Shown here: in pieces, positions 1 to 13,467 of the stretch
Layout: the number at the start of each line of letters is the position of its first letter
Position numbering within the stretch: position 1 is the stretch's first letter
Source: Labia minor
Lineage: Eukaryota > Arthropoda > Insecta > Dermaptera > Spongiphoridae
Reading direction: 5' to 3'
Assembly (NCBI GenBank): GCA_963082975.1
Contig: OY720345.1
Coordinates: 58,820,528 to 58,884,527, forward strand
Length of the DNA: 64,000 nucleotides
The notes under the pieces: model-generated
What the model was told of the DNA's origin: nothing
Database searches by the model: none
Seen by the model: only the letters and a program-made list of their open reading frames with translations
Program-made: the position numbers and the translations under genes

Positions 1-1850
1 TACCAGTAAAGGATAGAAAAAAAATAAAGAGGGGAAAAAAAGGAAATCCTGGATTCGCCAATAAAACCTACGAGAAGGGTTTTCCAACTTGCTGGTTCAG
101 CAGGTGAATACGTACGACTGGTTTAGAGTTTAAATCAATATAATATATATAATATTATAAACAACACAGGTTGTCTAGAAATGATGACTAAATATCATCT
201 ATATCATAGATTTAGTTTTATTATCATTATTATTATTTAAACTATTGTCTAGTGAGAAAGATTATATTTAATTAAATAATAAAATAAATAGGTAAATATG
301 TATAATTTAATAAAATTAATCTCTTGTTCTTTTTAATAATTTTTGTTCTTCTTAAAAATAAATGATCGTATAATTCTTTTTTTTTCTTCTTCTTTTTCTT
401 CTTCTTGAATCCTAAGCTCTTCTTCGTATTAAATGGCTCTCTTCTAATTGCCTTGCGTTAGAATTTCGATAAATAATATTTAATGCCGGGATTTCCTAAC
501 TGAACAAAAACTCCTATAATTTCGTATTCGCTGACAGTGGTGTGGGGATAAAGTATTGTTAATTCGCTTCTCGCCCAATTTTCTTTCTCTGTTTAAAGAA
601 GAAAGCCTAGAAAGTGAATTGGGACTTCGAAGAAAATTGAAATGTAACCATCTGCGACGGGCACCTCCCCCACCCCCCTTCTTCCCACCCATCGCAATTT
701 TCCAATCAAACCTCTTTCTTAAATAAACATTTGGCCAACATCCAGAAAATATTATTTTCATATAGCAGTTGTTGATATAATATAATAATTCAAATCAAAT
801 AAATAAATTTCCATTTTAAATAATAATAATAATAATAATAATAAATGTAGTGACATTTTTTTCTTTTAATTTATTAAAATAAAATATTTTATAAAATTCT
901 AAAAAATAAATAATTTAAATGATACAATCTTTTTTTATAGTGCTTTTTCATATTTTTCCCTTTAATAAACTACTATATTTTTTAATTTTATTTTATTTTA
1001 TTTTTTTCAAATGAATTCTAATTAAAATTATAAATGAATATTGTATACCTAATAAGATTATGCTCAAGGCTCTAAAAAAAGCTTAATTTAATATTTACTT
1101 TACCTCTAAATTCCAATTTCTAGGTCCCAAATATTTACTAAACATCTTTGCCTAAAGGTTAGAAAATAAATTATTTTCTAAGTCCAAATTTTTTACTGAC
1201 ATATTTTAATCCAAAAAAGTTGGAATTAAATAAAAATATACAATTTTTTTTAGAAATTTTGATATATTTTTGACATTCAAACAAGATACTACACCAATCC
1301 TCCAAATATTGTTTTTATATTAAAGCACAGTCACTAATTACAAGTAAAAAAAGTTAATCTGATTATAATATTTTAATTTATTATATTAAGAGATTGGATA
1401 AATAAACAAAAATAGATAATCATATATACAAATTATGATAAATGAACATAATAAAAAATAATTAAAAACAACCATTAAAGAATACAGAATTAATTTTCTT
1501 TGTTTAATTAAGAAATGTAAGTTAGCATTGAATTTAGTTTGGTTTAGTGTTGTGTATTGCAAACATGTGGACTTGAATTTAACTACTCCAGGAAATCTCC
1601 TGAAATTCCAGGCTTTTTGCTTTCCTTAACTTTGGGAATGAATACTCATTAACAAATGCCGAAGAGTTCCTTTTGAATGAAATTCCAAAGCTAAGTAAAT
1701 TAACTAAAATAGAAACATTTATGGTATTTATTGATCCACATTTATTTCCTTTTATTTCGTTTCTTTGTATATATATATAATATATTTTTTTATCTCTCAA
1801 ATCGCTATATTAAATTGAAATATAAACACTTGAAAAAATCCATAAAATAA
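1..1850. other. AT-rich non-coding stretch with one GC-richer patch
   Basis: I see no gene. Bases 42-104 form a short open patch ending in a donor-like CAG|GTGAAT. Bases 490-760 are GC-richer with an open minus frame of 93 codons that resembles no family I know. An (AAT)n run sits at 819-843. Confidence 0.4.
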
Positions 1851-1854
1851 CAAT

Positions 1855-2449
1855 CTGGAGTGTTTCTACTCGACTATCTCGCAAATTTGAATTGGATTAA
1901 TTAACACATATATTATATTTAAATTAAATTTAATTAATAATATCTATTAAACCAGCGCGTGTTTGGCTCTTTGTTGATGGCACCTCGTCACATGTTGGCG
2001 CGTGAGAATTGCAGTGTTAAAAAATTAATTCCGGTACTTTCAGCGATTCAATCAAGCTGAAATTCTATAAATAGCAGTTTTATACAATTTTTAATCATGT
2101 GAAAAACTATCAAACATATATTTTTATTTTTACGGTCACTTTAGAGGAAAAAAATCAAAACGTTGTAGGTAATGACCCTCTTCCGGTTGAGCTACATTTC
2201 TCAAAAGTTGATAGAAAACTATGAATTTTGAATAATGTCCATGTACCAAATTCATCATTCTAGCTCAAACCGTTTTTGCGTAATCTTGCCTACATACATA
2301 CACACACACACACACACACATACACACACACAGACATTTTTCTCAACCTTAGTGAAAATGAATCAGGAACCTTCAAAACGTATAAAAACATCAAAATCTC
2401 AACATCGAAAATTTTCGTGATCGCAATACTATCTCTTACGAGATAGTAA
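1855..2449 (+). repeat. Family A interspersed repeat, copy A1
   Basis: Begins CTGGAGTG followed by CGACTATCTCGCAA and ends near ACGAGATAGT, so the inner ends are inverted (ACTATCTCG and CGAGATAGT). It contains the family signature AAACCAGCGCGTGTTTGGC, a (CA)n run at 2297-2331 and AAGTTGATAGAAAACTATGA. The 61-codon ORF across the CA run is not a gene. Confidence 0.8.
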
Positions 2450-2454
2450 AAAGT

Positions 2455-2613
2455 ATCAGCCTCCGATGTCTACATAAACACATACACACATATATACAGA
2501 AATTTTTCTCAACGTTAGTGAAAATGCCTCAGGGACCTTCAAAACGTATAAAAACATAAAATCTCGAAAACGAAAACTTTCGTGATCCCAATACTATCTC
2601 TAGCCAGATAGTA
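2455..2613 (+). repeat. Partial second tail of a family A repeat
   Basis: Repeats only the last ~150 bases of family A (TTTCTCAACGTTAGTGAAAA, then AAAACGTATAAAAACAT, ending GCCAGATAGTAAAAAA) directly after copy A1. This suggests tandem tail duplication or nested insertion. Confidence 0.65.
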
Positions 2614-3936
2614 AAAAAGAAAAACTAAAATTTATAGAATTACAGTGATATAGAATTAATAATATAATTTCTCAAATGACAAATACTTACATATTTATTT
2701 TTGGGGATGGTCAATTCCCTCCACTTCAATTTGCGAATTCAAAGTGAAATCATCTTCAGTATTTCGACTTTTCTTAGGATGGAAACGGATTCTTGGTATC
2801 CTCTATTACTTTTCAATAGTTACAATGTTTATACTAAACTTCATAAATTCTCACAACTAATCAGAAATTCATTTCTGTTGGAGTGAATAGCAAATAGAAA
2901 TAGTAAAACTAACCAATTATAAAGAGATATATATTTTTTATTATAATATTAAAGAGAAATATAGATAGAGAAATGGAAAAAACAACATTTTCTCACTCTC
3001 TAATTCATATTATATGAAATGTTTGAAAGATAAATGGATCACTGGTTCTTTGTTATTTTTCTTTCACTATCTGGAAGGGAATAGTTTCTCATAAGCTATA
3101 AAGGTATCGTCTTAATCCAGTCACCCATGTTAGAAGAGAGAATAACGAAAATAACGACATCCGGGATGGTGGAATGGGTGACATTGCCACGTGGCATAGT
3201 CAGCCTGAAACCTTCCTTGAATCTTCCAGTTGGGATTGCTTCAATTAAATGACATCTCGACACGAAAAATTTTAATAATAATCTGAAATTACCCTAATCA
3301 AGTAAACGCCATTTCTCTTCTGTACTTTGTCTATTTATGAAGCAACATCGTCTCTTATTTCATTCTAAAATGATTTATTAACAATACAAATGTTAATTCA
3401 ATCTTGACATTCATTAATATAATTAAATAGACTCGCTTCTCTTTGAACTTTCATGATCAATTAATAATATATTTAAGTTCAAGTACCCAATTTCATTAAC
3501 AAAGATCTACCAAGGAGTTGTATATAATATATTTAATCTTTGATGTAATAGCGATCCTCCCACAAATTCTATATAATAATAAATGATCCACAAAGAATAA
3601 AAGAAAATTGCCTTTTCTTTTGATTAATAGTTAGGCTATGATCTAGCAAAAAAATTTTATTTAACTTATATTGACGAAATGTCAAAACTGTAAATTAGAC
3701 AGAATTTTGTTTCTCAAAGTGTAATTATATATATACAATTTGAAAAAAAATTCTAATAGATCTAAAAATAAATGAATTAATGACCATTCTCTTTCCATAA
3801 ATTTATTTCTTTATTTTATTATTTATACATTCGCTCCTTTTATAGCAAATTTAGACCTTTAAGGAGGAAGATTGTTAATTTTCTGGTAAAATTATTGTAC
3901 AATAAAATATTTACATAATTTACAAACAACAAAAAA
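2614..3936. other. AT-rich non-coding stretch with an exon-like island at 3128-3247
   Basis: Mostly A/T-runs. The island at 3128-3247 is GC-richer. It follows an AG, is open in frame for about 40 codons (DGGMGDIATWHSQPETFLES) and ends in TAA. I do not recognise the sequence. Confidence 0.3.
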
Positions 3937-4424
3937 ATGAGGTGTGGCCAGGCACAGAACCGACCGACGATTTGAAATAAATAAATTTTCAAATAACATT
4001 ATATATATAAAGTATAATAAAAAATATTTTTAAAACTTGAATTAAAATGTCTAAATTATATTATTATGGTTTTTATTTTTAGTTTAATTACTTAAATATT
4101 AATTACCACTAAATTTTAAGAGAATTATTATTCCACAATGAATATAAAATTCATACTTTGTAAACTACCACTTCCTATTTCCGGATATACACCAAAAGTT
4201 GATCATACTGATGCATTAAGTAAATATACCAAATTTTATCAAAATTCATTGAGCCGTTCAAGTTGTACACGTCTATACAAACACACAACGGACAGACGGA
4301 CAGACATGCTAAAAATAATTTTTTCTGTTAACAAAATGCATGATTCGTGGAGATATGTAAAAATCTCTACGTGTGAAATTTGGTGTGAAAACAATACATT
4401 CCCTTCCTATCGTCCGTCTGTAAA
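3937..4424. repeat. Family B interspersed repeat, copy B1
   Basis: The left part matches the family end (GTGGCCAGGCACAGAACCGA, then CCGACGATTTGAAATAAATAA). The right part carries AAAAGTTGATCATACTGATG, the GACGGACAGAC run and ACGTGTGAAATTTGGTGTGA, and ends TCCGTCTGTAAAAA. The 104-codon ORF here is repeat sequence and not a gene. Confidence 0.75.
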
Positions 4425-4499
4425 AAAAAATACAAACAAACATCAAAAATAGAAAAAAAGAACAATAAAAAAAGCAAATTAACAATTTATTTACAATTT

Positions 4500-4960
4500 A
4501 TTCATTTAAGATAGATGACCTCAGTTTCAACACTGAATTCTCAATACATGGCATGAATAGTCGTTTATTCTAAGGGTGTTTACCCAGTTGGACTCCTTAA
4601 ATCAATGGTCTCTTATATTTCTATAAATTAGGCATCTTAAAAATATTAGGATCAAGTTCTCCTTCTCTTCCATGCTGCACAGAGTGCACAGCTGTGTCGC
4701 TTCTATTTTATGAGAGTTCCCCTCCCTTACAAACAATAGAACTCTCGATTTGATTTCACTGGGTAATAGTTTTTATTTTTTTATAGATCCCCCTTAAATT
4801 CTCCCAGTATCATAGATACTTTTATATATGGAGGAGTAATTAGATTATTTCAATATTGCGGTTCTTATTCAGACTAGCCATCTTCTCAATCAGCCGTGAA
4901 AATTGACTTGGGTCCTCTGTCACAGTTGTACTTCCCTCAATTCCTCAAACCACCCCTTTA
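4500..4960 (-). pseudogene. Relic of a non-LTR retrotransposon ORF2 C-terminus
   Basis: On the minus strand, 4770-4500 gives LCTLCSMEEKENLILIFLRC followed by LIYRNIR. This has the C-x2-C...C layout of the zinc-binding C-terminus of Jockey/R1-like ORF2 proteins, although the usual His is not clear. An upstream piece (TEDPSQFSRLIEKMASLNKN, 4930-4850) is open in another frame. Stops and frame changes break it. It is too degraded to assign to a clade. Confidence 0.5.
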
Positions 4961-5044
4961 ATTATACAATAAATATAAGAAAAATCTAGACACTTATACA
5001 TAAGATTGTGATTTATATATAATAACATAATAATTTATTTATAG

Positions 5045-5158
5045 GAACGCCACGCAATCAGGGAGTCTATTCTCAAGTGTGGAAAATAAAGATAAAAGTC
5101 AAGAGGAACCGTTGTACTCATCATGCAATACCTCTACCCCGCTTAGGTGGCAACCGAC
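5045..5158 (+). other. Exon-like island, origin unknown
   Basis: A GC-richer patch after an acceptor-like TTTATAG. One frame reads NATQSGSLFSSVENKDKSQE and continues to TGA at about 5156. Another plus frame and one minus frame are also open for part of its length. It could be a terminal exon of an unrecognised gene or more of the nearby LINE relic. Confidence 0.25.
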
Positions 5159-5169
5159 TTGATAGAAGC

Positions 5170-7465
5170 TGTCCATGATATGTCTGATTATAGTATCTAA
5201 CTTTCTGATATAAAATCAGTAATAAATATTATATTAATCAATTACATCTCAACTTTCATCGTTGTTATCTAAAAATTATAATATTTATAGAAAATGGTAA
5301 CATTAATTATTTAAGTTTTCTTTTTTTGACTTTAATATTTAAGATTGTATACACGCCAATGTAATAATTAATCTCAAATTACATTTCTCCGAATATTTAA
5401 GGAAACTTAGTTCAAGAATAGAACATTGGAGAGAAACAAGAAAATATCTTAAAATATTTTAAAATAATAATTTTATAATTAGGCAATTAAAATTTTATAA
5501 CTTTGTATTTTATTTATTCAATTACAAAATGGTTTTAATAATATATATGTAAATGACTGTGTTTTCTATCAAAGAATGATGACAAATAATTAATATCGCT
5601 ACCAATCTAAAGGTATTCATTTAGCCATTCATTATTTTGATGCAAAGACATAACACTCCTGGTGAAATTTTGAAAGCTCAACGCTTAATTATAATATATA
5701 TTTACAAGGTAATGGAATAAATTATGAATTGCAATTACGCTATGAAAGAGTTGACAGAAATTATCTATCTTGTGAGTTAATTAATCTTCATGCTTCGCGT
5801 ATTTGTCTCGAATAATTATTTTGAAAAATGATGGGTTGTTAAATATTTAATTTTGTTTAAGAAAGTAAAAAACAAAAATTGACAAAAACGATATATTTCT
5901 CGTTTAAATACAAATGAATTCAAATTTTAACTGCAATTAAAAAATATTTTTTCAAAGATTATGAAATTATATGTATAGTCACCTCCATTTTTATCATCTT
6001 TAACTTTGAAGGGATAATTTTAAGCAAACTTAATTTTGAAAGTTTATCTAAAAAAATTTCCAATATAATTTATTGAAATGTTGTTAACAAATATATACAA
6101 CCACATGTAACATGTAATATCCCCTAAAAAATAAATCATAATTGCAAGCTGCACTCCCCGTTGATTACCTTTTGAATGTAAATTATTCGAAAGTTTGAAG
6201 GTAAGTTTCCTTAATTAGTTCATTTACAATTAGTTTTGTCATTGAATTTAAGAATAGATTTTAAAGCTATTTTTTCATAGTAAATTCAATACCTCAACTC
6301 AAAACTAAAAGAAAAATTTTTAATAACATAATATTATCAAATCAAAGTATATTATTTAGTTATGTTCCAATTATTAATAATATATAAAATGTAATTAATT
6401 AAATGTGAAAGATTCTGGCTATAAGATGTTTATAAGATAAAAATGATGAATGGAAATACTTTTCTCTATATTAATTTTTTAAAAAAATATTTATAATTAA
6501 TTCGTTATATTCAATTTATTTACTGTAATATTTTAGAAAAGGTATCAAAAAGTTTTATTTAAAACCAGGAAAGTTTTCATATATTTTTCCTCTCCTGATA
6601 ATTCTTTTTTTTAATTATTTACTTTAGATTAAGAATATATAATCCGATTTTCACATAAATTAAAAAAAAAAATAACAATAAAAATGAAATATTAAAAAGC
6701 AACTTTTTTAAATAATTTTTGTATTTCAAATACAAATATATTATTCATGTTTGTATTTTATTTAATAAACAATCAAAACTCAACTTTATTTTTTCTACTA
6801 AATAGCAAAATTTCAGTCTGTCTCGGTTCCACAATCATAAATCACAAGATATCTTTTAATTAAATTGTAATAATATATATGATTATAGGGTTTGGTATAA
6901 TAGCAAAAGGAGATTTGAATTGAATAGGTTCGATAAAATTGAAATGAAATGTGTCAAGATTCAACATTTCAATTCATTCGTCTTAAAACTCATTAAAACT
7001 CATTAAAAATTAACTGACAACATTGATTTTAAGAAAAAAAATATTTTTCTAAAAAAAATGTTAATTTATAACTTATAACTTATAATTATGAATTCATAAT
7101 TGAGATTCCAATAATTCAGAAAATAATTTGTTGTAAACTTGAAATTTTATTTTAATAAAATTCTTTTTATTAATTTTTTTTTTATTATTTATAATTTAAA
7201 TTATTTTTTTATATGCGTATAGCGCGCGACATTAGAAAAATAAAAAGTGTCAAGCGTAACCCGTGTATGCTTTGTATTATATAATGTTGTGAAGCACGAC
7301 AAAAAAAATGACAAATCTCCCTGTTTAGTAGTAAAAAATGTTGCAGTGAATGGAGAGATTAAATTGAAGTGTAAATAAAAAAAAACTCTAAGAAATATTC
7401 TCCTGAGAAAAGATTTGTTCTTTTTGTTGGAGGTGCGAACGACCTCAATTCCTTTGATTATCATT
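5170..7465. other. AT-rich non-coding stretch
   Basis: Long A/T runs and no recognisable gene or repeat. The 87-codon minus ORF ending at 7201 has the composition of random AT-rich DNA. Confidence 0.5.
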
Positions 7466-7665
7466 AATGGGTTTTAGATCCAAGCCTTTTTCTAAATATA
7501 GTCTCTGGATGGGTGTCGACGACGATCAAGTTGTTTAGGGGGGAAGGGGGAGAGGTAGGGGTACGTGTCTTTTTCCGATCGGATCTTCCGTCATTAGCGC
7601 TCCTTGAATGCTGCCTGAGCCTTTGACTCAACGACGTTGATTGATGACGGCATCCCTCTGTTCGA
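7466..7665 (-). other. GC-rich, CpG-containing island of unknown nature
   Basis: Stands out from its surroundings (GTCGACGACGATC, GATCGGATCTTCCG). The minus strand is open through most of it in two frames: one Arg/Ser/Pro-rich (SLSRLRQHSRS-like composition), the other ending SSINVVESKAQAAFKER-stop. It could be a 5' UTR/promoter or an exon. I see no known domain. Confidence 0.25.
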
Positions 7666-7885
7666 AATGTTGGTCCTTATTCGCAAACTTTATAGTCTTA
7701 ATGTAAGAAGGAAGCAAACTCCGGGTCCAGATTCTAGGATAGGAAACAATTAATGGATGCTCTTTTAAACAATTGTTTGGATCTACTAGAATTTCATTAA
7801 TTTCTTTCCAGGCAGAACAAAAACAAAGCACCAATCTATCAATCTTCTTAAACAATCATTAATTCATAAATATATATATATATAT

Positions 7886-8147
7886 ATGGCTCTACTGAAC
7901 TCGAAAGTTCTTGGCAACAATATCTCTGACCCTATTCCTATCCTGATCTACACCCATCCAACTTTTATTTTCTCCCATCTCCCTCACCTCCCTTCATACA
8001 TTATCCAACCACCGCGTCTTTTGACTTCCAACCTGACGTTTCCCAATCGGTCTCCCCATAAATATATTTTCAGCTATATTTTTCGCTTACCTTTCATCTC
8101 CCATTCTAGCCACTTGTCCTGCCTATCGCATATATACCTATATTTAT
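7886..8147 (-). mobile_element. 3' end of a non-LTR retrotransposon (LINE)
   Basis: Reverse complement of the ORF2 C-terminus seen in longer form at 37562-38560. It includes the FPIGKR-type GRP... segment (CCAATCGGTCTCCCCATAAA) and the final AAGTTCTTGGC peptide region (AKNFRV-like). The copy is degraded by point changes and small deletions. Flanked by (TA)n. The 87-codon plus ORF is its antisense. Confidence 0.65.
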
Positions 8148-8328
8148 AAAAATATAAAATTTGGAGATTATTTTAATAGATCATAGACATAAATGATATT
8201 CTAATTATTTTTTAAAAGTTAAAATTGAAAATTGAATGTTTCTAATACTATATTTAATTATTTTGTAAGGGAATGAGCCTTAACATTTAAATTATTCCTA
8301 AACAAGACAAATAGAATAGAATTCATAT

Positions 8329-8416
8329 GCCGGGATTCGAGAGAGAGAGGATTTAGTGTAGTAAATCCCATTAAATCCTGTCAGTAACAGGAAGATGTTA
8401 CCGCTACCCTAAATAA
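8329..8416 (-). mobile_element. tRNA-derived SINE head
   Basis: Read on the minus strand, GGTAGCGGTAACATCTTCCT and TTACTGACAGGA look like the D-arm and anticodon arm of a tRNA. TCTCGAATCCCGGCA is a good B box. The spacing between them is stretched by CT repeats, so it is not a functional tRNA. No tail was identified. Confidence 0.4.
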
Positions 8417-8419
8417 TGA

Positions 8420-9490
8420 CTTTACCCTTAGTTTGTGTTGATGAATTAGAATAAGATTTGGACTCACAATTGAAGAAATTATTTTTTAAAATTTTCAAAA
8501 TTCTTGATAAATTTTTTTCATAGTTTACAATATAAAGCGTATTTTTCTTTTCTTCTGTCTTGGTTTTTGTAATTAATATACTTTATAGAATAAATGGATG
8601 ATTCAGCGATCCAAAGGGGCGGTGATGTCCACAGGTACATTTGGGAAAATCTTATTACCTTTCTATTGTGACTTGAAAAAAATATTTTGTATCTAAAATG
8701 TAACCAAAAGGGGAAAGATTATTCCAATCCTTGAATAATAATAATTTTAATATAGGTATAAAGTTCACAGACAAATACACTTTCAGGACTAATAAACGTC
8801 CAAAGGGCCTTCAATGTCATTTTTTCATTATATGTAATAATATTATTACATATAATTTAAGGTATTATAATATTTTTTATTAATTATTTTTAAATAATTA
8901 ATAAATTTATAAGTATTTAATTAAAAAGAAAAACATATTTTATATTATTAAAAATTATGTCTAAGATAAAAATAATAATTAAATTTTTTAAAATAATATT
9001 TTGAAATTTATTAATTAAAATTTATTCTAAAAAACTATGATATGTACCGTTTATGGGGTCTTCCTTGAATAAAGTATTATATTTTATTAAATAAACTATA
9101 AACTAATTAAAAGAAAATTTTAATTTTTAATTTATTTTAACTCGAATGAAAGTTGTTCCTATGTCAATATTAATTAATAAAAAAAATGATATTTTACAAA
9201 AAGAATAACACATTCCGATATTCATTTTTCTCAAAGGTTTTCTAATGTTTGAATTATAATATTTTTGGATATCTATTGATGTTCCATTTGATTAATTACT
9301 TTAATTTTAAATAAAATATGAATTAAATATTTAGAAATTTTAAAAAAATACGTTTACCCAAAGATGACGAAGATGACGATAAACCTAGATACTTAATTTT
9401 CAAATAAAATGCACTTTTCTATATAGATCCAATTATTAAACTTGATTATAAAATCATTTATTTCTATAAAATTCATTAAAACCATCTTCA

Positions 9491-9528
<38 letters not shown>
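8420..9528. other. AT-rich non-coding stretch with (TA)n
   Basis: I see no gene or recognisable repeat. A (TA)n microsatellite at about 9498-9530 directly precedes the SINE that follows. Confidence 0.5.
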
Positions 9529-9530
<2 letters not shown>

Positions 9531-9532
<2 letters not shown>

Positions 9533-9672
9533 ATTAGACTCTTCAGGGGTTTTGTGGTTAGCACGACAGTCTACCACACTGAAGACTCGAGTCTCGAGGC
9601 CTAAGGAAATTCAATAATTAATACTTTCTCTTTAAAGCTCTGCGTAATCTTCGGGGTCTATCCGCAAATAAT
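9531..9672 (+). mobile_element. tRNA-derived SINE, family 1 copy 1
   Basis: The head has an A-box-like GTGGTTAGCACGACAG and a decayed B box (GAGTCTCGAGGCC). The body GGCCTAAGGAAATTCAATAA and CTCTGCGTAATCTTCGG recurs in reverse at 33944-34052, where the B box reads AGTTCGGGCCT. Two copies that share head and body make a SINE family more likely than a pseudo-tRNA. Confidence 0.6.
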
Positions 9673-9679
9673 AATATAT

Positions 9680-12050
9680 ATAAATTAATGAAATAACGAT
9701 TGTTAATAAGATAACTTGATATATTTAAAGTAATGTTTATTATTATTGCAGATATAAAATAATAAATTAAAATATTTTATTAGATGTTAATAATAATAAC
9801 TATTAGAATATATATGCTATAAATTATAAAATTATCCGTAGTTTATAATGGAATATTAATAAAATATAAACATAGATTAAAATAAACATTATATATTATA
9901 TTGTATAAAAATTGAGTGGGCGGAAAGAAATATAACACCGAGGTTTCATAAGATACTTTTAAAATATGTATAAATAAAAAAATAAATAAATAAAGTTTTA
10001 TTTTGTAAATAAATATAGGATAACACAAAAAAAACTCAACTCTTTGAAATAATATTATTTCAAAACTTTTAATGATCATTTAAGTTTTCTGTTGTTTCAT
10101 AAATAAAATGAAATTTGCAATTGTTTATTCTAAATTGGATGATATTAAAAATAAAAAATTAAAAATTAAAAGTTGAATGAAAAGATCAATGTAGGTAAAT
10201 GAAGTTTTACTCTTTGTGAATGGAGCAGCTCTCTCTCTCCAGCTGTCTCCATTAGATAATATATATGTGGTGTACATTTTCCATTAAAGTGAGAGTTTTG
10301 ATCACCACTCCCTCTTATGTTAGAAGACAAGGCCTTTGATCTCTTCTAACTCGTAGCCAGAGGGCTGCTTAATGGAGTATTCAAGATTTTTCTTGTATTT
10401 TTTTCCCATAACATAACCAAAATATTTTTTGTTTAATTCATTGCTGGTAATTATAATGATGTTTTTAGAAAGAATTATATTTTAATAAATGAAATTTTAT
10501 TTATTTATAAATTTTTGATAATAATTAAAATAAGATGAAAATAATATTAATTTTATAGTAATAGATTTAAGTGTTATTAGTATATATATAATTAGAAAAA
10601 AGGAATTAGAGACAGAAGAAATTCTTTTATTTTTGTTGTCGTTTAGAACGTCAATCTAATTTTTTTCCAAGTCCAAAATTTATTATTAGATACTCTTATA
10701 AGGAGATGGCAAGAATTGTAAAATCGTTTTTTAAATGAGTCCTAGTTCATTCGATAGATTAGGTTGAGGAATGAAAAAGTGTAAAGGGGTTTGAGAGAAT
10801 GGGCCCTAGTTTTCGCGAAAATCGTAGGTAAAGTTTCACTTTTCTCGGACTTTAGTTAACTATCTTTGTAATATAAATAAAATATATAAATGTATAAATT
10901 AAGATATAATGTATATATATATATATAAATATATAATGTTTATAAATATATAAGTGCCTTTGCTTGCTCAGCTATCACGATTTTAAATATGATCATTTTA
11001 ATTCATTAAGAACATTTTTATAATAGAAATATCTTATACATGTATATTTATCTAATATTTCTTATTTATTTTTAATAAATAAATTGTTATTTTAAAAGTT
11101 TTGTTATTGTAAATACATGCAAAGAGAGAGAATGATCTATTTTACATGTAACCTACGATTGGCGTTATGGGTTATGTTCAGTAGTTCAGTAGTCTTTGTC
11201 ACCCTTAACATTACACAGGGTTTAACATCTATAAAATCCTTGAAAGGATATAATCAATCTAGTACTACTGATTAAAGGTGTTGTATGATCGTTACAACAT
11301 TTATTAATATTTCCAGACTAATTTGTAAAATTTTTAAAACAATATTTGTAGTTGGGAAAGAATATTTTTTTTAAAGAACAAAGGAGAAGTTCGGTGAACT
11401 AGGTGTTAGTAACATTAAATACTTATTATTTAATTAGAATTGGGATTTTGAATTTTTTGAATTATATAATTTTATTTTCTTTATATATATTAAGGTATAA
11501 ATTTAAAATATTAAAAAATAAATTAATGTTATAAATGATATTTGAAAAAATTCCTAATCCTTCGGTATCTCCAAGAGGAAATAGATGAACTTTTTGGCTT
11601 TAATTCAAAAGTGAAATGAAGTGAATGAAGAATAAATGAGAACCAATTCTCGCATAATTGAGAAATTAATCTAGTTTATTTTCAATTAACAATAAAAAAT
11701 TGGTATTCAAAATAAACTATAAAGAAAGTTCATAAGATATATTTAAGGTTTAAAAACTCAATAAAACTAATATAATAATATATAATATATTTATTTATTT
11801 ATATATACTAATTCATATGAGTAAACAGAAATGGAAATTATTTTATCGATTTAAAATTAAGATGTAAGTGAAATTAGGAAAGAATAGTAATTAGATATAT
11901 TATAGTTAGTTTAGATAATAATTAAATATGGTAATTGTGGCCAAGTACCTCAGTGTTTAGTAATACGACAAAGGTAGAAGTAAATATTATATAGAATATA
12001 TATATATATATATATATATTATTTGGGATCAGAAGAGTTGAAATAATTTT
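9680..12050. other. AT-rich non-coding stretch
   Basis: No gene seen. Several (TA)n tracts (10911-10925, 11998-12019). The ORF at 9843-10079 has random AT-rich composition. Confidence 0.5.
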
Positions 12051-12056
12051 AACTTA

Positions 12057-12432
12057 TGGTAAAGTATACAATCGTTGGTCCCGAAGCAGTCATATCACTA
12101 AAACACAAATAATAAGAGATTTTTATTTTAAAAATTGCGCTATTAAAACTATGGTTATGTAATCGTTTGTTTTATGGTTGTATAATTACTATAGAATACC
12201 TAGGCCAATAACTATTACAGGGGGCGCATAATTGTATTTTCTAGGATTTTTTTTTAAAAAGGTGCTTATTGAAAATGTCATGAGAAAATGATTTTTTTTT
12301 AATTCATCAAAATGCTCATAGTATCAATGTTCTGCAAAATTAATTTGACACAGATTGTTCCGCAATTTGCCCAGATATGCATAAAGACTGCTAGGAATTG
12401 CTTAAGGGGGCCAACGACTGTATGGTTTACCC
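12057..12432. mobile_element. Non-autonomous Tc1/mariner-type MITE with ~35-bp inverted ends
   Basis: The ends TGGTAAAGTATACAATCGTT and (reverse complement of the right end) GGGTAAACCATACAGTCGTT match at most positions, and both continue with GGYCCC. TA flanks both sides (12055-12056 and 12433-12434). The 376-bp interior codes for nothing. The superfamily call rests on the TA duplication and TIR form only. Confidence 0.65.
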
Positions 12433-12898
12433 TATAAACTTCATTATAAGAACCAAATACAGAGAGTTTATTTTTAGTCTCTAATTATACACATAGGTAT
12501 ATATATATATATACTCAATATATAGGTATATATTCAAATTCAAGTTAATAATTTAGTTAATTTATTCTTTATTAAAAAGTTAATAGGAATTTAATTATAA
12601 AATTCAAGGAAATTTCGAAGAGAATAATTAATTTTAATAATTTGAATTAAAAAAAAACGATATAATATATATAAAGTTTTCTTTATTTTTCTTTTTATAT
12701 ATTATTTAATGTTTATCATTAATCTTACAACAGGAATTAAAAAAATTAAGAGGTCCATTGTAATACATTAATGATGTAATCATGCCTTTTTAACGGAATT
12801 ACAATAAAAGATAAATACCATTTAAAATGGCTATCATGGATTTTTATTTAAAAAGAAGCGTAAATTCAATTTATGTTTGATTTTATTTCTCATTTTAG

Positions 12899-12944
12899 TT
12901 GAACTAGCTGAAATTGCTCTTTTAACGGATTCTCATTTTCAAAG
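12899..12944 (+). other. Candidate 46-nt internal coding exon
   Basis: A good acceptor (TTATTTCTCATTTTAG) and a good donor (CAAAG|GTAGGT) bracket 46 bases. They are open in only one frame, reading ELAEIALLTDSHFQ with split codons at both ends. I could not link it to a neighbouring exon, so chance is possible. Confidence 0.25.
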
Positions 12945-13467
12945 GTAGGTTGTAAAATCGAGCCAGTAATTCCCCTTGGTTTTGGAATATTCTCCACATC
13001 CAAATGTCAGTTCAACGAGATAAGCAAATTTCCACACTATCAGCACACAAGCAGAAAAAAAGGATTCTTTAAAAAAATCAACTTTTTTTTTTTGATCATT
13101 TTATTTCTTAAATCGTTACTTTCGAAAAATAAAATGACAAAATGAATTAAATAACAAGGATCCTTTTCATTTTATTATTTTAAAATTATCATTTATGTTT
13201 TTTTTTATCCCTAAATTGTTTTTATAATGTACTTTATGTAATGATATCTATTTTTATAATTTATTATTATTATTATTTATATTTATATTTATTTATTTAT
13301 TTTCAGGATGAAGACAATTTATTTGTTTCTAGATGTATATTTATTTTATATTAATATAAGTTATCCATTTACCAAATTTTAATTAACTATTGATTTTTAA
13401 ATTTAATACATTCAAATATATATATAATCAATGGGTTTACGGTCTTATCCGTTTATAAAAATTTGGA

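Noticed and set aside
480-761. 93-codon minus ORF, basic and Gly-rich
   Set aside because: No recognisable domain. The Gly and Arg runs come from a local C-rich tract, and no splice or start support was seen.
2235-2420. ORF with a His/Thr repeat
   Set aside because: It translates the (CA)n microsatellite of a family A repeat.
4138-4452. 104-codon ORF
   Set aside because: Lies in a family B repeat, whose other copies do not keep the frame.
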